Source: a virus
Length of the DNA: 55,239 nucleotides
Virus record (IMG/VR): IMGVR_UViG_3300031616_000008
Location: 1 to 55,239 of that record
Direction: 5' to 3' (one strand)
The position numbers were made by a program, and so were the translations under genes. Numbering within the stretch: position 1 is the stretch's first letter; each line of letters begins with the position of its first letter. This document shows positions 31,879 to 37,929 of this stretch, in pieces. The notes under the pieces are model-generated. The model saw only the letters and a list, made by a program, of their open reading frames with translations, was not told the DNA's origin and ran no database searches.

Positions 31879-33778
31879 GGATGAGCCCTTCGGCACGGAG
31901 CATGGCGAAGAGATTCGGTGGGTCATGCGGTGTGCTAGTCACGAGCAGGGTTGTGCAGTAGCGGGCGAGGCTCTGCCTCAGGCCGGCGGCATCTACATCG
32001 GATCCGAGGACTTCGATGAGGGCTGGGAGTTGATCCCAAGCGCCATTGAGCAGACGTGCAGCATGTGCTCCATCTGTCACCCGAATGCGCGTGTGGAGAT
32101 CAAAGTGGGGAACATCCGGCCACCGATCCCGATTGTGACGATCGAGGAGGCGCTTGCCCGCGAGTTCGAGTCCTCGGCGCACTGCCGCCTCAGCGAGGAC
32201 CACGAGCGCCAACTCCTCGCGGGTTCCGACCGAAGCAGTAATCGCCTGACCGCCTGGGGGGGCGCCGTTGGGTGGAGGGATCTCGCCCTGCGTATCGGGT
32301 ATAGCGGGCGGTAGCTCCGACTGAATGCCGGTAGGTGGCGCCGGTGGCGGGGGCGGTCCGGCGCCCACCTGTCCACCAGGCGCGGCGAGCACGAATTCCT
32401 GCTGGCCGAGCATCTCCTCGGTGATGCCCAGCAGCTCGCGCACGCCCTGCTTCTGGAACAGGGTCGGGTCACGTAGCACGATCTGCATGATCTGGCTCGC
32501 CGCCAGCTCATCGTCCGACATCGCGTCGGATTCCTTGAAGTAGCCGGCCTCGCGCACGGCCTCCTTGCCGATGATCTCCTTCTCGAACAGGTTCAGCGCG
32601 TCCTGAAGGCGCTGTGGGCGCACGGCCAGTGGCGAGGTGTCGTAGGAGAACTGGAAGCGGTCGGGGTCCTCGCCCATCAGCTCCAGGGCCGGCTTCAGGT
32701 AAGCCTGCGTGAGCGCATCGCAGGCCCGGGTGAGGATCGACTCGATGAAGACCTTGATCCCGTAGCCGTCGATGAACCAGGCGTTCCAATGGTTCTGATC
32801 GCCCATGCCGGTGAGGACCTCGGGCGGCATGTCCAGGCCCGCGCCGAGGCGATGGATGGCCTCCTTGCGGAGATCCTCGGCCTGCTTGGACAGTTCGCTG
32901 GCGAAGCTGATCAGCTTGAAGCCGTGCTGGATGCTCTCCGGATCGGCCTCGATGATGTGCGGTAGCACGGCCATCGCGGTGCCCTCGCCGCGCAACGAAG
33001 CCGCGCCCGCGGTAGCGAGCTTCATCATCAACGTATCCGCGCTGGATGAGTTGGGAGACGAGTCGTCGGCCGGGAAGTCGAGGTTGTTCGGGATGATGAG
33101 CAGGCCGGCGCCAATGAGGCGCGAGTCGATCTGACTGAAGACGTACTTGGTGAGCTGCTCCAGCTCGCGCAGGACAGGCTGGCAGGCCCGCGAGGGCGAG
33201 TCCGCGCACCAGATACGCTGAGGATGCGGGGTCCAGACCCGCGTCACCATCTCCTTGGACAGATCAATGAGCTGAGGCTTGTCCTTATGACCCCAGTACG
33301 GATCGCCCTTGACGCGGCGGATCTCCGACGAGCTGAGTATGTACCACTCGTCGGTCTGGCTCTTGGTGGTCTTACCCAGGATGAAGCACTCACCCGCGAC
33401 AGTGAGGTTGATCCCCATCGCGCGCAACGCCTCGGCCTTCTGGGCGGGACCGCCCAGGACCCGATCGGCGAGGGCGTTGATCTTTGGCTTGGTCGTCTCA
33501 GCCTGGACGCGACCTAGCTTGTCGACCTCCGCGACGTAGATCCGTACCTGAGAGCAGCAGTTGCCTACCCAGCGCGCGGAGAAGGCGAACTCGGGCACGA
33601 TGTCGTAGAGGCGCCACAGCTCGCGTTGCCAGGTCTCATCGCGGAAGCGATACGTGTTGTAGGAACTGTCCTCGAAGGACACCTGCATCGCGGAGGCGAC
33701 CAGGGAACGGATCGGCGCTCGACGACGGGTCTCGATCGGCTCGGCGAGCACGATGTCCTTGCTACGCCCAAAGGCCAT
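31868..33778 (-). CDS. Portal protein
   Basis: 636 aa. Portal pattern: DETWQRELWRLYDIVPEFAFSARW near the start, WTPHPQRIWCADSPSRACQPVLRELEQLTKYV, a middle wing region, and LTGMGDQNHWNAWFIDGYGIK, which is typical of actinophage portals. A long Pro-rich C-terminal tail (about 480-520) then a helical end. Forms the dodecameric DNA gate at the head vertex. Lies directly after the terminase in transcription order apart from a membrane protein gene. Confidence 0.9.
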   Translation of the reverse strand: MAFGRSKDIVLAEPIETRRRAPIRSLVASAMQVSFEDSSYNTYRFRDETWQRELWRLYDIVPEFAFSARWVGNCCSQVRIYVAEVDKLGRVQAETTKPKINALADRVLGGPAQKAEALRAMGINLTVAGECFILGKTTKSQTDEWYILSSSEIRRVKGDPYWGHKDKPQLIDLSKEMVTRVWTPHPQRIWCADSPSRACQPVLRELEQLTKYVFSQIDSRLIGAGLLIIPNNLDFPADDSSPNSSSADTLMMKLATAGAASLRGEGTAMAVLPHIIEADPESIQHGFKLISFASELSKQAEDLRKEAIHRLGAGLDMPPEVLTGMGDQNHWNAWFIDGYGIKVFIESILTRACDALTQAYLKPALELMGEDPDRFQFSYDTSPLAVRPQRLQDALNLFEKEIIGKEAVREAGYFKESDAMSDDELAASQIMQIVLRDPTLFQKQGVRELLGITEEMLGQQEFVLAAPGGQVGAGPPPPPAPPTGIQSELPPAIPDTQGEIPPPNGAPPGGQAITASVGTREELALVVLAEAAVRRGLELAGKRLLDRHNRDRWPDVPHFDLHTRIRVTDGAHAARLLNGAWDQLPALIEVLGSDVDAAGLRQSLARYCTTLLVTSTPHDPPNLFAMLRAEGLIHGS

Positions 33779-34077
33779 CAGTTCTCCCGATCAAACTTCA
33801 CAAGGATTGGCGCTACGAGATAGCTCATCGCGAGCGCGCCTGGGAGCCATAGCCACCAGGTCATCGAGGCGAGCATGATCCAGGCCGCTGAGCCGATGAA
33901 TGAGAGCCAGACCGACATGCAGAATGGGCAATGGAAGAGGTAGGCCAGCCAGCCCTTCTCGCCGAATCGAATAGCGATCCACCGTCGCGTCGGGGCTGAG
34001 ATCTGATCGACGACGACCAGCCGTGTCACTCGGGCTGTCGCGAGAGTGACCAGCAGAAATGCCCATACTGGCGCCAT
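33778..34077 (-). CDS. DUF1360-like membrane protein
   Basis: 99 aa with hydrophobic segments at about 1-18, 44-70 and 72-92. ATARVTRLVVVDQISAPTRRWIAIRFGEKGWLAYLFHCPFC and a later W/C-rich segment match the DUF1360 pattern, known in Bacilli and phage genomes. Function of the family is unknown. Its stop overlaps the portal start. Confidence 0.7.
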   Translation of the reverse strand: MAPVWAFLLVTLATARVTRLVVVDQISAPTRRWIAIRFGEKGWLAYLFHCPFCMSVWLSFIGSAAWIMLASMTWWLWLPGALAMSYLVAPILVKFDREN

Positions 34078-34141
34078 GATCCGATAGTAAGGGTCAGGAA
34101 CGCTATGTAGTACATCGAAACGGTCGTATCGTCAAGAGGAC

Positions 34142-34170
34142 TTGCATACCCGTACGTAGGGGTATAGGGT
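34142..34170 (+). promoter_or_regulatory. Promoter with WACGTW spacer element
   Basis: TTGCAT (34142-34147) and TAGGGT (34165-34170) or TATAGG (34163-34168). CCCGTACGTAGGGG (34149-34162) lies between them. It drives the small + strand gene at 34179 inside the - strand virion module. Confidence 0.6.
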
Positions 34171-34178
34171 CTCTGGCC

Positions 34179-34319
34179 ATGGGAAAGAACGAGAATCCAG
34201 ACGATGGGCAGCTCAAGCAGATCCAGGATGAGCGTGCCAGGCAGCTCGCACAGGCCCAGGCCGAGCGGGCAAACAAGGAAGCCCTGAAGCGAGCAGCCGA
34301 CGAGCCTGACCCTACTTGA
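34179..34319 (+). CDS. Small charged coiled-coil protein
   Basis: 46 aa from ATG 34179, directly after a promoter. Sequence rich in Gln/Glu/Arg/Ala (MGKNENPDDGQLKQIQDERA) with a helical tail (AERANKEALKRAADE) like the tails of the proteins at 1-89 and 86-511. An isolated + strand gene in the - strand region. Function unknown. Confidence 0.6.
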   Translation: MGKNENPDDGQLKQIQDERARQLAQAQAERANKEALKRAADEPDPT

Positions 34320-34395
34320 TCTGGGGAATGATGGCGGTCAGAATCCAGCAGAAGAACCCGCCGAGGATCAGTAGGGCGAGCGTGAGAGCGGTCAT
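34312..34395 (-). CDS. Tiny membrane peptide
   Basis: 27 aa (MTALTLALLILGGFFCWILT...), one predicted transmembrane helix; GGAAGGC immediately before the ATG. Lies just downstream of terminase in the - strand operon and overlaps the end of the + strand gene by 8 nt. Short, so uncertain. Confidence 0.4.
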   Translation of the reverse strand: MTALTLALLILGGFFCWILTAIIPQIK

Positions 34396-34413
34396 GCCTT
34401 CCAGTGTGCGCGC

Positions 34414-35841
34414 CTACCAGTTGCTTGTCTGCGCCCACAGATCCTTGAGCGTGGACGAGAGGGTCTCGTGTGGAGAGGAAAGTCGAGCTTGTTTCTTTTC
34501 GCCGTCCATCAGGTACCGGCAGGCGTGGACCATCGCGTCAAGGCGGTCAGGGCTTTCTTCCTTGCCCCAACCAGTGAAGGTGACGAGCTGATCTTCAAGG
34601 AGTTCATGGCGCCCTATCAGATGCAGACGTCCCTGCTCGGAGCGCATCGCGACGGGCTCACCACGGGTTCGTTTCCCAACCTTCGCGTCGATACCCTTCA
34701 TGGGTGGGCGACTACCTACGGGGAAGAGACCCTGCCCCACCAGCTCGAAGTAGGCATCGTGGAATACCTGGTGCATCCAACGCTTACCGAGGTTGGACTC
34801 ATAGATGAGTATATCTGCGCCGAACTCGGCGACCACACGCCAAGCGTGCAGTGCCGCATCCCGACCTACAGCCATCAGGGAACGGTCGGCAAGGACGTAC
34901 ATCTGATTGTCGCGGGTCCGCCCGGCCACGACGACGCCCATCTCGTCATCCTCACCCGTAAGCGATGGGTCGACGCCCACGACCGTGGCAACGAGGTCGT
35001 CCGGCGTATCCCATAGCCGGTAGTTCTCCAGGTCCAGCCGGCTGAATAGGGCACCTTCGTACGCCTCGATCATCTCGCCGTAGAGTTCCTGGCGGCCGAC
35101 GAGGGTTCCCTCGTAGCGAGTCTTCAGCTCCTGCACGACCATGGCCGAGAGGTTGCTGGCGTTGTCGAACGTCGAGCCCCTGATGATGTGCAGCGTGCCG
35201 TCCTTGCGGCGTACCCATTCCGTGATCAGCTCGATCGGCTTGGGCGTGGTGGTGACGAACGCCCGCGGGTGGTCGCCGATCAGGTCCGCACGCAGGGACG
35301 GCATGATGCCCTCGTACCAGGACGCCTTCGGCTTGATCCACTTCGCGATCTCATCGAGCCAGGCGCCAGCCGCGTTGTAGCCACGCCCGACGTCGGCATC
35401 GTCCGCACCCTCGGTGTAGATCTTCGTACCCGAGGGGAACAGGACCATCGGGCGCGGGGACATCTTGTAGCGATGCTTGATCTTGCGTCGGTCGAGCACG
35501 CGCAGAATCCCCGCCGGCCCCTCCATGCAGATCGTGCGGGCGTCCGAGAGGGTCTCGGCGATCACGAGCCACTCCGTAGGCGTACCGCGAGCGTCGTAGG
35601 GATGCTTGAGGACCTGGTTGACAATCCACTCCGAGCCCGCCCGCGACTTACCGAACCCGCGGCCCGCGAGCGCGAGACAGACGAACCAGTTCCCTGGGGG
35701 CGGTACCTGTTCTGGCCGGGACACCCACCACCACTCGCCGCGGGCCATCTCCTCGATCATCCAGGGCGCCTGCTCGGCCAGCCATGCTTCGCGGGCGACG
35801 ACGGGCATCGCCGCAACTCGGGCTTGCAGGGACATACCCAT
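34414..35841 (-). CDS. Terminase large subunit
   Basis: 475 aa from ATG 35841 (ATG 35880 or 35835 are possible; no start has a strong ribosome site). Walker A GRGFGKS at about residues 60-66, Walker B GAWLDEIAKW about 155, and nuclease-domain acids in VVGVDPSLTGEDDEMG and SPDRLDAMVHA. Cuts and packages phage DNA with the portal. I see no small terminase subunit in the window. Confidence 0.85.
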   Translation of the reverse strand: MGMSLQARVAAMPVVAREAWLAEQAPWMIEEMARGEWWWVSRPEQVPPPGNWFVCLALAGRGFGKSRAGSEWIVNQVLKHPYDARGTPTEWLVIAETLSDARTICMEGPAGILRVLDRRKIKHRYKMSPRPMVLFPSGTKIYTEGADDADVGRGYNAAGAWLDEIAKWIKPKASWYEGIMPSLRADLIGDHPRAFVTTTPKPIELITEWVRRKDGTLHIIRGSTFDNASNLSAMVVQELKTRYEGTLVGRQELYGEMIEAYEGALFSRLDLENYRLWDTPDDLVATVVGVDPSLTGEDDEMGVVVAGRTRDNQMYVLADRSLMAVGRDAALHAWRVVAEFGADILIYESNLGKRWMHQVFHDAYFELVGQGLFPVGSRPPMKGIDAKVGKRTRGEPVAMRSEQGRLHLIGRHELLEDQLVTFTGWGKEESPDRLDAMVHACRYLMDGEKKQARLSSPHETLSSTLKDLWAQTSNW

Positions 35842-35892
35842 GCAGGAAGAATAGATCTTGCGTTCTAATCCTGCAATCATCGGCGTTTGGAG

Positions 35893-35923
35893 TTGACAGG
35901 GGAACGTAGGGGTCTGCTAGTGT
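35893..35923 (+). promoter_or_regulatory. Promoter of the structured RNA and tRNA cluster
   Basis: TTGACA (35893-35898), perfect -35, and TAGTGT (35918-35923), spacing 19. GGGGAACGTAGGGG (35899-35912) fills most of the spacer. Transcription to the right would start near 35930 and cover the stem-loop region and tRNAs. It lies next to the start of the divergently transcribed terminase gene. Confidence 0.65.
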
Positions 35924-35999
35924 GGAGCACAGCAAGGAAGCAGCGCGGAATGTTTCTTGACAACTACAAAGCTTGGCCACCAGGTGCGAGTCCTGGCTC

Positions 36000-36325
36000 T
36001 CGATCCTCGTCGTGAGGATCGCGTGGATGGCAGACAGCAGGGATTCTCTGCTGATCTCCCTGGCCGTAGAACGTGGGCTGGCGGCATACGTCAGCCCACG
36101 CCATATCCGGAGCGCTCCGACCTAACCTCCCCAGGGATGATCTGGCGCTCCGGAGCAAGCGGCCCCAAGCCGCGTCGTCTCGTAGGGGACGCAGCGCGGC
36201 GAGACCGTAGCGGTTCCCTGGTCCCGCTGGCCGATGATCAGGGACTGCCCCCGCCCAAACCGTTCGCAGCTCCTAGCCCCCAATACGGGCGATCATGGAG
36301 ATAGCTCCGGTACGGGCGGGGGCAT
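36000..36325 (+). ncRNA. Candidate structured noncoding RNA
   Basis: A run of adjacent stems with little free sequence: 36001-36021 (8 bp), 36035-36053 (6 bp plus extension), 36072-36100 (9 bp, 11-nt loop), 36106-36154 (10 bp), 36159-36173 (5 bp), 36177-36205 (6 bp), 36215-36244 (6 bp), and a long-range 11-bp GC stem 36246-36256 with 36314-36324. An ORF track frame here has no coding-like protein. It precedes tRNAs and has its own promoter. GOLLD and ROOL RNAs also sit near phage tRNAs, but I cannot match their motifs by eye. Confidence 0.55.
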
Positions 36326-36329
36326 ACAG

Positions 36330-36401
36330 AGCGGGTTGGCGCAGAGGAAGCGCGCCGGGCTCATAACCCGGATGTCACTGGTTCGAATCCAGTACCCGCC
36401 A
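36330..36401 (+). tRNA. tRNA-Met (CAT), initiator-like features
   Basis: Cloverleaf: acceptor AGCGGGT with ACCCGCC, D stem GCGC region, anticodon stem CCGGG/CCCGG with loop CTCATAA, T-arm ACTGG TTCGAAT CCAGT. First acceptor pair is A1-C72 (unpaired), and the anticodon stem has three consecutive G-C pairs by the loop, both features of initiator tRNA. Could also be a lysidine-modified Ile tRNA. CCA is not encoded. Confidence 0.85.
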
Positions 36402-36421
36402 CGCCTGTGTTCGGGGATGTC

Positions 36422-36499
36422 GGAGAGTGGCGAAAAGGTAGACGCTTGCGAATGAGTTGCCAACTCATCACTTGGGAGGTTCGATTCCTCCCCTCTCCA
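36422..36499 (+). tRNA. tRNA-Gly (GCC), with extra nucleotides
   Basis: Acceptor GGAGAG pairs CTCTCC; anticodon arm ATGAG TTGCCAA CTCAT gives GCC; T-arm GGAGG TTCGATT CCTCC. Length 78 nt: the D stem is GCG/CGC, and about five to six extra nucleotides (TTGCGA) lie between the D stem and anticodon stem. Acceptor is 6 bp rather than 7. Otherwise canonical. Confidence 0.7.
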
Positions 36500-36513
36500 C
36501 GCAACCAGTAAGA

Positions 36514-36613
36514 GGGCTAGGGTCTAGCTTAGGAGTTTGGATTGCGTACGCGCTAAGCGACCTGGTTGATGGGAAGTCCAGCGACCGCTGGCCTTTCAAA
36601 GCCCCCTAGTCCC
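36514..36613 (+). ncRNA. tRNA-like cloverleaf element
   Basis: Closing helix of 9 bp (36514-36522 with 36604-36612, one G-U). Inside: hairpin GCTTAG/CTAAGC (36527-36532 and 36553-36558) with a 20-nt loop holding GCGTACGC, and V-arm-like CCAGC/GCTGG (36578-36582 and 36587-36591). No clean anticodon arm or T-arm, so it may be a degenerate or expanded type II tRNA, or another RNA. About 100 nt, like the D-loop-expanded tRNA at 36922. Confidence 0.4.
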
Positions 36614-36641
36614 CATCAGAGTACGCAGTCCTTTGATGGGG
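36611..36641 (+). other. 8-bp hairpin
   Basis: CCCCATCA (36611-36618) pairs TGATGGGG (36634-36641); loop contains TACGCAGTCC, similar to the 22-bp repeats at 37265 and 37496. Could be a terminator or processing element between the tRNA-like genes. Confidence 0.5.
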
Positions 36642-36657
36642 GCGCCTTATAAGTGAG

Positions 36658-36695
36658 AGGCAACCGACTCGCTATAATCTCTATCGGTTGCGCCT
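36658..36695 (+). other. Hairpin with TATAAT in loop
   Basis: GCAACCGA (36660-36667) pairs TCGGTTGC (36684-36691). Its loop contains a perfect TATAAT (36673-36678), but there is no good -35 at 17 nt. Could be promoter-like or a leader hairpin ahead of the tRNA-like locus at 36697. Confidence 0.4.
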
Positions 36696-36696
36696 G

Positions 36697-36855
36697 TTTC
36701 GGGTAGCTCAATGGAGGAGCACCGACCCACCCCCACGAATTTGCTAGCACCATTCGCGGGCAGCTAAGTCGGAGGTGTAGATCGCGTTCGGGAAAGCTTG
36801 CTAGCGAGTCCCTGATCGCCTTCTGCTTATGCGGGTTCGAGCCCCGCCCCGGACA
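36697..36855 (+). ncRNA. Composite tRNA-like locus with two candidate 5' halves
   Basis: The 5' half at 36697 has acceptor TTTCGGG, TA, D arm GCTC/GAGC and CCGAC...GTCGG stem (anticodon stem with a 42-nt loop). The 3' half has GCGGG TTCGAGC CCCGC and acceptor CCCGGAC (36848-36854). A second 5' acceptor GTTCGGG at 36786-36792 pairs all seven bases with that 3' half, the first only six. About 100 nt lie between the first 5' half and the T-arm. Either an intron-like or inserted tRNA, or a decayed array; I cannot fold it fully. Confidence 0.35.
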
Positions 36856-36921
36856 CGATCGCATGGCACCTAGAGATGGCCGTGTCCACAACTCCTGGCC
36901 CGGGAGGATCAAAGGGCACAC

Positions 36922-37022
36922 GATCCCCTAGCTCATGGATGGCCTACTATGCATGGTATCCATCTCGGTAGAGCGCTCGGCCCAAAGCTGAGAGGTGCCC
37001 GGTTCGAATCCGGGGGGGATCT
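36922..37022 (+). tRNA. tRNA with a hairpin inserted in the D loop
   Basis: Acceptor GATCCCC/GGGGATC, D stem GCTC/GAGC (36931-36934, 36971-36974), anticodon stem CTCGG/CTGAG, V loop AGGTG, T-arm CCCGG TTCGAAT CCGGG. D loop is 36 nt instead of 7-9 because it holds the hairpin ATGGAT...ATCCAT (36935-36940 with 36958-36963) plus three more pairs, with a 10-nt loop. The anticodon loop reads CCCAAAG, position 33 C rather than T; anticodon would be CAA, but its V loop is short. Amino acid uncertain. Confidence 0.6.
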
Positions 37023-37029
37023 CGGGGGG

Positions 37030-37046
37030 TCCTGCTGCGAGCAGGA
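37030..37046 (+). other. 7-bp hairpin after tRNA
   Basis: TCCTGCT (37030-37036) pairs AGCAGGA (37040-37046), loop GCG. Directly downstream of the D-loop-expanded tRNA; could be a 3' processing or terminator element. Confidence 0.45.
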
Positions 37047-37102
37047 TAAAGCGTACGCGAAGACCTTCAGCATGACGACGGTCGTGCAGGCGCCCCCTAT
37101 GC

Positions 37103-37174
37103 ACTCTCGTAGCTCAGAGGAAGAGCAGCGCACTCTTAATGCGCGGGCCGGGATTTCGAAATTCCCCGAGAGTA
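37103..37174 (+). tRNA. tRNA-Lys (CTT)
   Basis: 72 nt. Acceptor ACTCTCG/CGAGAGT, D arm GCTC/GAGC, anticodon arm GCGCA CTCTTAA TGCGC, and T-arm GGGAT TTCGAAA TTCCC. Full, canonical cloverleaf, except the 53-61 pair of the T stem is T-T instead of G-C. Discriminator A; CCA not encoded. Confidence 0.85.
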
Positions 37175-37264
37175 CGGGTCTGATTTTGTTGGTTTCCCGA
37201 CCAGGGGGGAGGGTTTCTACCTGTGATCCCCTAAAAATGGAAACCGGCGCCGGCGAGGGAGTTC

Positions 37265-37286
37265 GGCTCTGCGGTATACGCAATCC
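37265..37286 (+). repeat. 22-bp direct repeat, copy 1
   Basis: Identical to 37496-37517 over 22 bp; core GCGGTATACGCAATCC. Ends 14 nt before the tRNA at 37300. Probably a processing or leader element for the tRNA. Confidence 0.85.
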
Positions 37287-37299
37287 GCCCTCAGCCCGC

Positions 37300-37369
37300 G
37301 GGTCAGTAGCTCAATTGGTTGAGCCCGGCATTTCGGCCGGAGTTGTGAGTTCGAGTCTCACCTGGTCCA
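37300..37369 (+). tRNA. tRNA, probably Glu (TTC)
   Basis: 70 nt. Acceptor GGGTCAG/CTGGTCC, D arm GCTC/GAGC, T-arm GTGAG TTCGAGT CTCAC. Anticodon stem CCGGC/GCCGG closes a loop of only six bases (ATTTCG), so position 38 or nearby seems missing; anticodon would be TTC with T33. Base 26 is also absent. Unusual, possibly nonfunctional. Confidence 0.55.
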
Positions 37370-37495
37370 CTCCATACAGAGAGGAGAGATAGCGTTTCGG
37401 GCGGTGTCGTAAACCGCGGACGAGTCGCCTTGTGAGGGGTTGTTGACGGTAAATAGGAACCCTCTTCGCGGATAGTGACGTCGGGACGGAAGAAA

Positions 37496-37517
37496 GGCTC
37501 TGCGGTATACGCAATCC
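37496..37517 (+). repeat. 22-bp direct repeat, copy 2
   Basis: Identical to 37265-37286; ends 17 nt before the tRNA at 37534. See copy 1. Confidence 0.85.
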
Positions 37518-37533
37518 TCCCCCGGCGTCCTAT

Positions 37534-37611
37534 GAGCTGGTAGCTCAGAGGTAGAGCATCCGATGCCGGCTATTAAACCGGAGTGCCGAGGTTCGAATCC
37601 TCGCCAGCTCA
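37534..37611 (+). tRNA. tRNA of uncertain identity, expanded
   Basis: 78 nt. Acceptor GAGCTGG/CCAGCTC, D arm GCTC AGAGGTA GAGC, T-arm CGAGG TTCGAAT CCTCG are canonical. The anticodon region has either stem TCCG/CGGA with a 16-nt loop or stem CCGG/CCGG with loop CTATTAAA and a 7-nt insert before it. Anticodon cannot be fixed. Confidence 0.55.
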
Positions 37612-37675
37612 CAAGAAAGGAGATCAACATGCCGAACACGCAATAGCCGGAAAGACCGGCTCGCGAGGAGGCATC

Positions 37676-37906
37676 ATGTCGCGCACGGACGCGCATACAC
37701 CCTGGCACGTTGTCCCGCCCATCGAACGGCTTCAGCACTGGATCAACCGCTGTGGTTGCTCGATGTGTACGGGCAGGGATGAGGCACGCTATGAGCGCCG
37801 CTGGTGGCGCCATGAGATTCACCAGCAACTGCACGACGCGCGGAAGGTCGCATCCCAGGATCGAGACGAGATCGATCCGTTTCCGCGCTGCGCAATACAG
37901 TTCTGA
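37676..37906 (+). CDS. Small hypothetical protein with CxCxxC
   Basis: 76 aa from ATG 37676 with GAGGAGG 6 nt upstream. CGCSMCTGR at about residues 26-34 and several His/Trp/Arg suggest a metal- or nucleic-acid-binding role. First protein gene after the tRNA cluster; likely on the same transcript. Function unknown. Confidence 0.7.
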   Translation: MSRTDAHTPWHVVPPIERLQHWINRCGCSMCTGRDEARYERRWWRHEIHQQLHDARKVASQDRDEIDPFPRCAIQF

Positions 37907-37929
37907 CCCCAGGGAGAGAGAAGTCTGAA

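Noticed and set aside
31877-32314. 145-aa + strand frame with CSMCSICH
   Set aside because: Antisense to the portal C-terminus; no ribosome site and portal frame clearly used.
35973-36000. Extra tRNA at the start of the structured region
   Set aside because: A T-arm-like CCAGG/CCTGG is present but I found no matching acceptor or D arm.
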